In this document: piece after piece, positions 1 to 5,849 of the stretch
How positions within the stretch are numbered: position 1 is the stretch's first letter
How the letters are laid out: every line of letters begins with the position of its first letter
Source: DATFEN01 sp035691285
GTDB lineage: Bacteria; Acidobacteriota; Vicinamibacteria; Fen-336
Length of the DNA stretch: 5,849 nucleotides
Direction: 5' to 3'
NCBI GenBank assembly: GCA_035691285.1
Contig: DASSJI010000236.1
Location: 1-5,849 of the forward strand
Made by a program: the position numbers and the translations under genes
Notes under the pieces: model-generated
Databases searched by the model: none
What the model saw: only the letters and a program-made list of their open reading frames with translations
Told to the model about the DNA's origin: nothing

Positions 1-93
1 GGCACTCATCGCCAGGTGTCGAACCCTCTACACAGAGGATCTGCTGCACGGCCGCAGGTTCGAGACGCTCCGCTCGGCAGGGTTCAGCTCCGG

Positions 94-921
<828 letters not shown>

Positions 922-932
922 GCTCGACCCCA

Positions 933-954
933 GTCGCCGATCATAATCGGAGAC
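933..954 (-). promoter_or_regulatory. Inverted repeat overlapping a candidate kinase -10 element
   Basis: Two 9-bp arms (933-941 and 946-954) match in 8 of 9 positions around a CATA centre; the inner CCGAT/ATCGG is perfect. On the minus strand the centre reads TATGAT (945 down to 940), a good sigma70-type -10 hexamer 18 nt before the kinase GTG. A dyad over a -10 box is a typical place for a repressor operator, but the same bases could form a small hairpin downstream of the preceding gene, whose stop is at 983-985. No T-tract follows, so a terminator is less likely. I see no convincing -35. The repeat is seen directly; its function is inferred. Confidence 0.4.
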
Positions 955-982
955 GGATCTCCAGCCGAGCGTCGCTCGCGCC

Positions 983-1450
983 TCAGACGATCTCGGTCCT
1001 GTAGTCGAGCGTCACGGCCGCGCTCTCCGCGATCGTGACCTGGTTGATCTTCCAGCAGTGTGGGCACGCCACCGGGGCGTCCACCTCGGGCTCATTCGGC
1101 GACTCGTCGTACGTCACCGCGAAGGAGCGTCGGCAATGAGCGCAGTCGTGGCGCGCCGTCTTGGTGTGCGCCGTGGCGGAGGCGAACGCGTTCGACCCGA
1201 GAGACGCCGCCTGCGACGGCCCGGCCAACGCCGCTTCGATCACCTCCGCGAGGCGCCCGGTGGGCGCCTTGAGCGTGACGGCACTGAGTCCAGGGCCGTC
1301 CAGCGTGACCGACCAGTATTCCCGCCCCTTGACCGCAGAGACCGTCCACGGATCGGCTCTGGCCCGCTTCTCGAGGGCTTGCCGGATCTCGGACTCCGCG
1401 AGCGTGCGCTCGTCGGAGGAACAGCCGGCGCAGAGGATGGTGAGGCCCAC
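983..1450 (-). CDS. Hypothetical protein with zinc-ribbon-like CxxC pairs
   Basis: I do not recognise this 155-aa protein. Its C-terminal third has two CxxC knuckles, C103-A-H-C106 and C129-P-H-C132, 22 residues apart, each followed by residues typical of zinc ribbons. A third CxxC (C7-A-G-C10) lies at the N-terminus. Between them are a helical stretch (about 13-32), a strand-rich part with a Trp-Ser-Val-Thr-Leu core (about 35-60), and an Ala/Ser-rich linker (76-98). There is no signal peptide or membrane helix, so it is probably cytoplasmic and metal-binding. I chose GTG at 1450 because GGAGAG sits at ideal spacing ahead of it. An in-frame TTG at 1468 directly follows a stop codon and would add six residues, but it has no ribosome site. 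The gene lies upstream of the kinase on the same strand, so co-transcription is possible, and is divergent from the PilZ gene. A link to either is only contextual. Confidence 0.75.
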   Translation of the reverse strand: MGLTILCAGCSSDERTLAESEIRQALEKRARADPWTVSAVKGREYWSVTLDGPGLSAVTLKAPTGRLAEVIEAALAGPSQAASLGSNAFASATAHTKTARHDCAHCRRSFAVTYDESPNEPEVDAPVACPHCWKINQVTIAESAAVTLDYRTEIV

Positions 1451-1453
1451 CCG

Positions 1454-1459
1454 CTCTCC
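1454..1459 (-). promoter_or_regulatory. Ribosome binding site that sets the zinc-ribbon gene start
   Basis: The minus strand reads GGAGAG here, leaving 5 nt between GGAG and the GTG at 1450-1448. This favours that GTG over the TTG at 1468. A weak TACCGT (-10-like, 1476 down to 1471) lies about 20 nt before the GTG, which would give a very short leader that still contains this site. Confidence 0.5.
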
Positions 1460-1506
1460 GAACGCCAACTACGGTAGCACGCCAGGGAATCCCGACGACG
1501 CGGCCA

Positions 1507-1512
1507 TATACT
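1507..1512 (+). promoter_or_regulatory. Candidate -10 element (TATACT) for the PilZ gene
   Basis: TATACT matches the TATAAT consensus at five of six positions and ends 11 nt before the ATG at 1524. It sits in the 9-mer CATATACTC (1505-1513), which recurs at the same distance before the membrane-protein gene at 3935. Transcription starting about 7 nt downstream would leave a leader of only a few bases. No Shine-Dalgarno sequence and no good -35 are visible. The direct repeat CGGCCA (1501-1506 and 1515-1520) flanks the hexamer. Confidence 0.55.
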
Positions 1513-1523
1513 CTCGGCCAGCC

Positions 1524-1937
1524 ATGCCCTCGCGCCCCCGACGTCGCGTGCTCAGCCAGCCCTCCTCGGGCAACCGGCGCGTTCCCTGTTCCGCCGCCTG
1601 TGATGTCGAGGACGGCCAGGGCGAGCGACAGACAGGCCGGATCTGGAACGTCAGCGTGGCCGGCGTATACCTGGTGATCCAGCCCTTCGCCGAGGTCCCC
1701 GGACCGCTGACGCTGTCGTTCCGCCTCCCGAGCGAGGCTGCGCCCATCACGGTTCGGGGCCGCGTCGCGTGGTGGAACCCGCCGTCGACCGTGCGAGGTG
1801 TCGGGACGCTCGCCCCCCAGCTTCCTCCGGGATGCGGTGTGGAGTACCTCGACCTCCCTTTGCTCTACCGCCGCCGGATCGAGGCGCAGGTCGCCCAGGT
1901 TTCATCGAACGACACGGATCCTGGCGAGGATTCTTAG
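1524..1937 (+). CDS. PilZ-like domain protein with degenerate c-di-GMP signature
   Basis: 137-aa single-domain protein, probably cytoplasmic. It resembles the PilZ fold, which usually binds cyclic di-GMP and controls motility, exopolysaccharide or gene expression. Visible landmarks are RRVPC (18-22), then N-V-S-V-A-G-V-Y-L (42-50) in the place of the DxSxxG motif, an FRLP strand (66-69), ITVRGRVAWW (75-84) and G-C-G-V-E-Y-L-D-L (103-111), in normal PilZ order. Two signature residues deviate: aligning R19-V-P with the second Arg of RxxxR puts Ser15 where the first Arg should be, and Asn42 replaces the usual Asp. It may therefore bind c-di-GMP weakly or act as a ligand-free adaptor. The ATG at 1524 was chosen because the PilZ similarity starts soon after it and a -10-like TATACT precedes it. 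In-frame sequence further upstream is antisense to the neighbouring gene. The basic N-terminus (R4, R6-R8) precedes the domain. It converges on the propeller gene with a 14-nt gap. Confidence 0.82.
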   Translation: MPSRPRRRVLSQPSSGNRRVPCSAACDVEDGQGERQTGRIWNVSVAGVYLVIQPFAEVPGPLTLSFRLPSEAAPITVRGRVAWWNPPSTVRGVGTLAPQLPPGCGVEYLDLPLLYRRRIEAQVAQVSSNDTDPGEDS

Positions 1938-1951
1938 CCGGGCGCGCGCCG

Positions 1952-3817
1952 TCATGGGCTCGCGACCGGCAGCCGGAACGCGGCCATCTGCTCGCCGTTG
2001 CGGGTCAGCAGCAGGTCGCCGACGACCACCGGGTGGTTCCAGGTCTTGCCCTCGAGGGCGGGGAACCGAGCGAGCTGCGTGAACCGGTCCGGCGCCGCCC
2101 GGACCAGCGCCAGCTCGCCCTCCTCCGACAGCACGAGCAGCGCGTCCTGCTCGGGCAACAGGACGAGCTGGCCGTTGCCGTAGCGTCCGCCCTTCCATCT
2201 GCGCGTTCCGTCCGCGACGTCGATGCAGGCGAGGATGCCGCCGTCGAAGCCGTAGGCGTGGCCCTGGTGGACGACGAAGTCGTTGAAGTACGGCTTCAGG
2301 GCGCTCGAGGTCCAGCGCTCCTCGACGGCCCACCCCTCGGCCTTGCGAGCGGGAGCGATGCGGCGGGTGCCGCTGCTCTCGTCGATGGCGACGAGGACGC
2401 TGCCGTCCGCCGTCATGGCCGGCTGCACGATGGGGTAGCCCTTCCAGGGGTGTTCCCAGATCACGCTGCCGTCGGCCGCCGTCACACTCGTGACGCCCGA
2501 TCCACTCACGAACAGCACCTGCACGACCCCGTCGATCGTCAGGAGATGCGGCGAGCTGTAGCCTTCGCGGCCCTTCGGGCCGAGCCAGCGCGGGTGCCCG
2601 TCCGCGAGGTCATAGGCGATGAGCGTGCCGGACGCGGCGACGACGACGAGGTCGCCGACGACCAAAGGGGAGCCCGCGAAGCCCCAGGTCGGGACCTTGG
2701 CGCCCGTGTCGGCCGCCGCGTCGCGGGACCACACCAGGCCGCCGGTGTCGGCGTCGAGGACGTTCACGATCCCCGTTCCTCCGAGCGTGTACACGCGGCC
2801 GTTGCTCAAGGTCGGCGTCGCGCGAGGGCCCGGCCCGGCGTTCGACTCCCAGAATCGCGCCCGGTCCCGGTGCTTCCAGATGGGTTCGCCCGTGGACGCC
2901 CGGTAGCAGGCGACCACCTCTTCGTCGCCGCGCTGCTCCTGTGTGTAGACGAAGTCGCCGCGCACCGCGAAGGACGACCAGCCCGGACCGATCGGACGGC
3001 GCCAGAGCTCGACAGGCGGCGTCGCGCTCCAGTCGGTATTGATCCGGACGCCGGTCGCGATCCCATCGCGATTGGGGCCTCGGAAACCGGGCCACTCGGC
3101 GGCCACTTCGGGTCGCGCCGGCGCGTGGGAGAGCGATGACGCCGGCGCATCGGACACGCGCGCCGCGGGCGGCTTCTTCGCCGTCGACGAGGGAGCCGGC
3201 GGCTCCGAGGCCGCGGGCTCGCTCGTTGCCGGGTCGGGGGTCCTGGCCACGGCCGGGGCCTCTGGGGGAGCGGCTGTTAGGGCTGGCGCCCCTTGCTCCT
3301 GGGCGACCAGGCGGTCTTCGGGCGTCTGCGCCCAACGCCACGCGAAGTCGTTGTCGAAGTTGGCGGTGAAGCCACCGGTCTTCACGAGCGTCCACCCGCC
3401 GCACGCCACCAGGATGGTTGCGGCCATCGCGATGCGACGCGGTCCGTCCGCAAGTCGTCGACTGGCCACCGCCCACCCCACGAAAGCGAGGCTCAGGACC
3501 GGGATGGCCAGCAGGGGAAACAGCATACCCATCGCGCCCATCGCGATCGACTTGTCCACGAGGCGCCACGTCCCGACCAGCGCGACGGCCATCAGCGCGA
3601 CCGCGCCCACGCGCTCCGGCCAGGCCGCCCTGCTGAAGAAGAGCCACCAGAGGAGGACGGCCAGCCCGCCGAAGACCCCGGCGAGCACGCCGAAGATCAT
3701 GGTCTGGGGGAACAGGACGGGCAGCACGAACCTCGCCAGAGCCACCACAGCCGCGATGACGACTGCGGGCCAGACGCGGAGCGGCGGCTGCGTCGTGGAG
3801 GTGCTTGAGGTGCCCAT
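1952..3817 (-). CDS. Membrane-anchored PQQ-like beta-propeller protein
   Basis: 621-aa three-part protein. Residues 1-146 hold about five hydrophobic helices (roughly 15-36, 40-61, 70-88, 95-117, 128-146). Residues 176-240 form an Ala/Pro/Ser-rich low-complexity linker. From W242 the motif WPGFRGPNRDG opens a PQQ-like propeller. At least five blade signatures of the D-x-x-[TD]-G-x-x-x-W type are visible, ending at W314, W363, W411, W454 and W541; the full domain probably has seven or eight blades. An odd helix count with a cytoplasmic N-terminus would put the propeller in the periplasm. The family resembles both BamB-like scaffolds and quinoprotein dehydrogenases. I see no convincing dehydrogenase catalytic set or CxxCH heme site, so enzymatic use of PQQ is unproven. 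The ATG at 3817 is well supported by TAGGAG 6 nt upstream. The role is unknown; binding to envelope proteins is the simplest guess. It is a single-gene unit, divergent from the four-helix membrane protein. Confidence 0.9.
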   Translation of the reverse strand: MGTSSTSTTQPPLRVWPAVVIAAVVALARFVLPVLFPQTMIFGVLAGVFGGLAVLLWWLFFSRAAWPERVGAVALMAVALVGTWRLVDKSIAMGAMGMLFPLLAIPVLSLAFVGWAVASRRLADGPRRIAMAATILVACGGWTLVKTGGFTANFDNDFAWRWAQTPEDRLVAQEQGAPALTAAPPEAPAVARTPDPATSEPAASEPPAPSSTAKKPPAARVSDAPASSLSHAPARPEVAAEWPGFRGPNRDGIATGVRINTDWSATPPVELWRRPIGPGWSSFAVRGDFVYTQEQRGDEEVVACYRASTGEPIWKHRDRARFWESNAGPGPRATPTLSNGRVYTLGGTGIVNVLDADTGGLVWSRDAAADTGAKVPTWGFAGSPLVVGDLVVVAASGTLIAYDLADGHPRWLGPKGREGYSSPHLLTIDGVVQVLFVSGSGVTSVTAADGSVIWEHPWKGYPIVQPAMTADGSVLVAIDESSGTRRIAPARKAEGWAVEERWTSSALKPYFNDFVVHQGHAYGFDGGILACIDVADGTRRWKGGRYGNGQLVLLPEQDALLVLSEEGELALVRAAPDRFTQLARFPALEGKTWNHPVVVGDLLLTRNGEQMAAFRLPVASP

Positions 3818-3823
3818 ATGGAG

Positions 3824-3869
3824 CTCCTAGACGCTTCCGGGTGGGCGCTTGTTCACCTGCCGCATTATC
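3824..3869 (-). promoter_or_regulatory. Candidate promoter -10 and Shine-Dalgarno of the propeller gene
   Basis: On the minus strand GATAAT (3869 down to 3864) is a good -10 hexamer. TAGGAG (3829 down to 3824) is a strong ribosome site 6 nt before the ATG at 3817. Expected transcription start near 3857 gives a leader of about 40 nt. This is the only gene in the window with both a classical leader and a strong SD. No clear -35 was found. Confidence 0.5.
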
Positions 3870-3917
3870 ACCCGGACGTGTCGCGATGGGCGTCGCGGCG
3901 CCGGCGACGCCTCCGCA

Positions 3918-3923
3918 TATACT
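3918..3923 (+). promoter_or_regulatory. Candidate -10 element (TATACT) for the four-helix membrane protein
   Basis: TATACT ends 11 nt before the ATG at 3935 and lies in CATATACTC (3916-3924), the same 9-mer at the same distance as before the PilZ gene. The intervening bases (3924-3934) contain no Shine-Dalgarno match, consistent with a leaderless or very short leader. No -35 is evident. It would drive the membrane protein and probably the metallo-hydrolase behind it. Confidence 0.55.
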
Positions 3924-3934
3924 CAGCAGCGAGC

Positions 3935-4309
3935 ATGGCCAAGGGCGCGGGGGGAACTCCGGGAGGCGTCGGCACCTTCTTCGTCGGGCTCATCATGAGC
4001 GTCGCCGGAGCCTACATGCTGACGAGCCAGGTGACGGTCACGTCGGGCTTCTGGGGATTCTTCGGCCACAACACGTTCGGCCTGAGCCTCGTCCCCCTGC
4101 TGCTCGGAGTGGGACTCCTGTTCTACGACGGGAAGAGCGTGGCGGGCTGGCTGCTCACAGCGGTGGGGGCGGTGGTCATCTTCGCCGGGATACTGATGAA
4201 CCTGCGGATCTACTTCGAGCCCACCAGCCTCTTCAACACGCTCGCGATGCTGGTGCTGCTCGTGGGCGGACTCGGCCTCGTGGCCCGCAGCCTCAGGCCC
4301 TACGCCTGA
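3935..4309 (+). CDS. Conserved-looking four-helix membrane protein of unknown function
   Basis: 124-aa very hydrophobic protein with four likely transmembrane helices at about 10-32, 46-64, 68-89 and 99-117, joined by short loops. The first loop is aromatic (G38-F-W-G-F-F-G-H-N46). The last loop is I92-Y-F-E-P-T-S98. The C-terminus ends in basic residues (R118, R121), and the N-terminus is short, Gly-rich and without a cleavable signal. From memory it resembles a family of short uncharacterised membrane proteins found in several soil phyla, but I cannot name a domain. The ATG at 3935 is preferred over the in-frame ATG at 3818 because a -10-like TATACT lies just ahead of it and the upstream residues look non-coding. 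The metallo-hydrolase gene begins 17 nt after its stop, so the two are probably co-transcribed. The small size and polytopic shape would suit an accessory or stress-related inner-membrane protein, which is speculation. Confidence 0.85.
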   Translation: MAKGAGGTPGGVGTFFVGLIMSVAGAYMLTSQVTVTSGFWGFFGHNTFGLSLVPLLLGVGLLFYDGKSVAGWLLTAVGAVVIFAGILMNLRIYFEPTSLFNTLAMLVLLVGGLGLVARSLRPYA

Positions 4310-4326
4310 GTTCCTGGCTCCGCCGG

Positions 4327-5109
4327 ATGGATCGCTGTGGCCTTCAAGGCCTCGCCGGTGGGGCGATAGCGCTCCTGCTCGCCGTCGCGCGGCCTGCCGC
4401 AGCCCAGGTACGCGTGACCTACCTCGCCAACGAGGGCGTCTTGATCCGGGGAGGGGCTTGCGACGTGGCCATCGACGCGCTGCTGCGCGACAGCCTGGGC
4501 GACTACCAGCGGCACGCTCCAGCCGTACAGGAGAGCCTGGAAACCGGGCGGACGCCCTTCGAGCGCGTGAGGCTCGCCCTGGCCACCCACTTCCACCTCG
4601 ACCATTGGGATGCCGGTGCGATCGCCCGTTTCCTGACGAACAACCGGTCCGCCCTCTTCGCATCGCCGCCCCAGGCGGGAGCCATGCTGCCGACTTCGTT
4701 GAAGCCGCGCGTCCGCGTGCTGTGGCCAGGCGCTGGCCAGGGCGCCGTCCGCCTCGGCGAGGCCGGCGTGGCTCTCGACGGGATCCCGCTCGACCACGGG
4801 ATGCCGGTCGAGCACCTCGCCTACCGGCTCGAGTGCGGCGGCCGCACGCTGGTCCACCTCGGCGACGCGATGGCATCGCCGACGAACTTCGCGAGGCTCG
4901 CGGCCCTGGGTTCCGCCGATGTCGCACTCGTGCCCTTCTGGTGGCTCGCCGACGAGGCCGGCCTCGCGTTTCTTCGCGAGACGTGGCAGCCCCGCGACGT
5001 CGTGGCCTTCCACTTCGGCGCGCAGGATGTGACGCGTGCTTCGGCGCTGCAGGCCCGGCTGCCGCGTGCATGGTTGTGCACTGAGCCGGGCGAGTCGCGG
5101 ACGTACTGA
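4327..5109 (+). CDS. Secreted metallo-beta-lactamase-fold hydrolase
   Basis: 260-aa MBL-fold protein with a likely Sec signal peptide: a short N-terminus (R3), a hydrophobic core (9-21) and an Ala-Ala-Ala/Gln cleavage site near residues 26/27. This points to the periplasm. The metal site appears complete: H88-F-H90-L-D92-H93 (HxHxDH), H157 in LDHG, D180 in HLGD and H229 in AFHF, which together can hold two metal ions, usually zinc. The spacing and lack of extra domains suit the broad MBL hydrolase group, not a classical carbapenemase, so the substrate cannot be called (lactones, phosphodiesters and others are all used by this fold). The ATG at 4327 was chosen because the signal peptide follows it directly; no Shine-Dalgarno sequence precedes it. 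It starts 17 nt after the membrane-protein stop, suggesting translational coupling or a shared transcript. A serine hydrolase lipoprotein gene follows after 51 nt. Confidence 0.9.
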   Translation: MDRCGLQGLAGGAIALLLAVARPAAAQVRVTYLANEGVLIRGGACDVAIDALLRDSLGDYQRHAPAVQESLETGRTPFERVRLALATHFHLDHWDAGAIARFLTNNRSALFASPPQAGAMLPTSLKPRVRVLWPGAGQGAVRLGEAGVALDGIPLDHGMPVEHLAYRLECGGRTLVHLGDAMASPTNFARLAALGSADVALVPFWWLADEAGLAFLRETWQPRDVVAFHFGAQDVTRASALQARLPRAWLCTEPGESRTY

Positions 5110-5124
5110 GGGATCTGGAGCCGC

Positions 5125-5138
5125 CTCGCGCCCGCGAG
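5125..5138 (+). terminator. Weak hairpin after the metallo-hydrolase gene
   Basis: CTCGC and GCGAG pair around a GCCC loop, 15 nt after the stop at 5109. The stem is short though G+C-rich, and what follows (ACCCTTGTAG) is not a T-run, so it is at best a weak intrinsic terminator. Its position just ahead of a -10-like element for the next gene makes separate transcription of the two genes conceivable. Confidence 0.25.
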
Positions 5139-5145
5139 ACCCTTG

Positions 5146-5151
5146 TAGACT
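5146..5151 (+). promoter_or_regulatory. Candidate -10 element (TAGACT) for the lipoprotein hydrolase
   Basis: TAGACT keeps the T, A and final T that matter most in a -10 hexamer and ends 9 nt before the GTG at 5161. The AGG at 5156-5158 is too close to the GTG to be a normal ribosome site. This parallels the short-leader arrangement seen at 1507 and 3918. The TAG here is also the last in-frame stop before the gene, so the start cannot lie upstream of it. Confidence 0.35.
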
Positions 5152-5160
5152 TGCCAGGTC

Positions 5161-5849
5161 GTGCGGCAGGGCTGCCCTCTCGCATCGGTCGGTCTCGCCC
5201 TCGGGCTGGCCGCCTGCGGAGCGGACGACCGCGAAGGCGACCCGGCGGCCGCGCCCGTGGCCTGGCCGCAGGACGTCCCGTTCGCCTCCGCGCTGGACAC
5301 GGTCGTCCCCGAGCGCCTACGCCGCGCTCGCATCCCCGGCGCCGTCGTCGTCACCGTGGCGAACGGCGCCCCGGAGCCAGCGCGGGCCTATGGGGAAGCC
5401 GTTCGAGAAAGCCACGTACCGATGGCGCCGGACACGGTGTTCCAGGCGGCCTCGCTCTCGAAGAGCGTCGCCGCGTGGGGCGTGCTGCGCCTCGTCGAGA
5501 CGGGGCTGCTCAGCCTCGACGAGGCGGTCGTCCATCGCCTCACGCGCTGGCGCTGGCCGCCGTCGCCCTTCGACGACTCGGGGGTCACGGCGCGCCGGCT
5601 CCTCAGCCACACCGCGGGGTTCTCCGTGCACGGGTATCCCGGCCTCTCCCCGGAGACGGCGCTGCCGAGCCTGGAGGAGTCGCTCTCGGGCAACAACGGC
5701 GGCGCGGGCTCGGTGCAGCTCGTCCAGGCACCGGGCTCGCGCTTCCTCTATTCGGGCGGCGGCTACACCCTGCTTCAGTTGCTCGTGGAGGAGGTGGCCC
5801 GCGCCGCCGTTGTTGCCCGAGAGCGACTCCTCCAGGCTCGGCAGCGCCG
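5161..5849 (+). CDS. Lipoprotein serine hydrolase (class C beta-lactamase/esterase family), partial
   Basis: The 5' part of a serine hydrolase of the beta-lactamase/transpeptidase-like fold (peptidase family S12: class C beta-lactamases, D-alanine carboxypeptidases, EstB-type esterases). It begins with a lipoprotein signal: a hydrophobic stretch (7-18) and a lipobox L-A-A-C with C19 as the lipidated residue, so it is exported and membrane-anchored. The nucleophile motif S98-L-S-K101 (SxxK) is clear. L-L-S-H-T-A-G (147-153) and the second catalytic motif Y197-S-G199, in YSGGGY, follow in normal order. The third (KTG/HxG-type) motif would lie beyond the window. The substrate is open; cell-wall peptides or esters are as likely as antibiotics. 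GTG at 5161 is the first possible start after an in-frame stop at 5146. From codon 213 (base 5797) the sequence is the exact reverse complement of bases within the gene and the protein stops resembling the family, so the last 17 or so codons are probably not real. Reliable coding ends near 5796. Confidence 0.88.
   Translation, partial: MRQGCPLASVGLALGLAACGADDREGDPAAAPVAWPQDVPFASALDTVVPERLRRARIPGAVVVTVANGAPEPARAYGEAVRESHVPMAPDTVFQAASLSKSVAAWGVLRLVETGLLSLDEAVVHRLTRWRWPPSPFDDSGVTARRLLSHTAGFSVHGYPGLSPETALPSLEESLSGNNGGAGSVQLVQAPGSRFLYSGGGYTLLQLLVEEVARAAVVARERLLQARQR
5657..5709 (+). repeat. Left arm of a 53-bp perfect inverted repeat
   Basis: These 53 bases, coding in frame for about residues 166-183 of the serine hydrolase, are matched without mismatch by the reverse complement of 5797-5849. 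The match breaks at 5710 against 5796. This arm is in normal coding context (between the SHTAG and YSG motifs) and looks like the genuine copy. Confidence 0.95.
5797..5849 (-). repeat. Right arm of the inverted repeat, running to the window end
   Basis: Exact reverse complement of 5657-5709, with 87 bases between the arms. It begins exactly where the hydrolase reading frame loses family resemblance and continues to the last base. That is the pattern of a fold-back chimera at a contig edge, not of a natural repeat. Confidence 0.95.

Noticed and set aside
25..38. Small hairpin CCTCT-ACAC-AGAGG downstream of the kinase gene
   Set aside because: A perfect 5-bp stem, but there is no T-run on the minus-strand side and it lies 56 nt past the stop. 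Such stems are common in this base composition.
1..93. Possible tRNA remnant: the minus strand reads GGTTCGACACC near 13-23, and the plus strand has GGTTCGAG near 57-64
   Set aside because: The T-loop-like words are there but the T stems do not pair, and no matching acceptor stem or anticodon arm can be found at the right distance.
1938..1951. Palindrome GGCGCGCGCC (1941-1950) in the gap between the convergent PilZ and propeller genes, as a bidirectional terminator
   Set aside because: It can form only a 3-bp stem with a 4-nt loop and has no T-run on either strand; alternating GC is frequent here.
1769..3139. Plus-strand open frame of 456 codons overlapping the propeller gene
   Set aside because: It is opposite the well-supported propeller gene, also runs through part of the PilZ gene, and its product is Arg/Asp-rich without recognisable features.
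3818..3934. Upstream extension of the membrane-protein gene to the ATG at 3818
   Set aside because: It would place the coding sequence over both divergent promoter signals, and the added residues show no membrane or signal character. The ATG at 3935 fits the -10 spacing and the hydrophobic start.
3923..5185. Minus-strand open frame of 420 codons opposite the membrane protein and MBL genes
   Set aside because: Arg/Gly/Ala-rich low-complexity translation with no motif, and opposite two convincing plus-strand genes.

Overview
The window looks like a piece of an uncultivated, high-GC (by eye about two-thirds G+C), Gram-negative-type soil or sediment bacterium. The protein types (soluble Ser/Thr kinase, PilZ protein, membrane-tethered PQQ-like propeller with a W-P-G-F-R-G-P motif, lipoprotein serine hydrolase) are familiar from Acidobacteriota, Rokubacteria/Methylomirabilota, Myxococcota and similar phyla. 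I cannot fix the phylum from sequence alone. I see no mobile element, CRISPR array, rRNA or convincing tRNA.

Layout. The left block (94-1450, minus strand) holds a complete 275-aa cytoplasmic Ser/Thr protein kinase preceded by a small unrecognised protein with paired CxxC motifs (zinc-ribbon-like). Divergent from it, on the plus strand, is a 137-aa PilZ-like protein (1524-1937) whose c-di-GMP-binding signature is degenerate. It converges, with a 14-nt gap, on a 621-aa minus-strand protein (1952-3817) made of five membrane helices, an Ala/Pro-rich linker and a PQQ-like beta-propeller. Divergent from that is a plus-strand run: a four-helix membrane protein of unknown function (3935-4309), a secreted metallo-beta-lactamase-fold hydrolase (4327-5109), and the start of a lipoprotein of the serine beta-lactamase/esterase family (5161 to the window end).

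How it fits together. The left half suggests signalling (phosphorylation, possible second-messenger or protein-protein sensing). The right half suggests cell-envelope proteins. I see no single pathway linking them; the window looks like ordinary chromosomal backbone, not a dedicated system.

Two observations stand out. First, the last 53 bases (5797-5849) are the exact reverse complement of 5657-5709 inside the same hydrolase gene. This is most simply a contig-end fold-back artefact, so the last 17 or so codons of that gene should not be trusted. Second, several genes have a -10-like hexamer 9-18 nt before the start codon and no Shine-Dalgarno sequence. Two unrelated genes share the identical 9-mer CATATACTC placed exactly 19 nt ahead of ATG. 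This suggests leaderless or very-short-leader transcription alongside the one clearly SD-led gene with a normal leader (the propeller gene).
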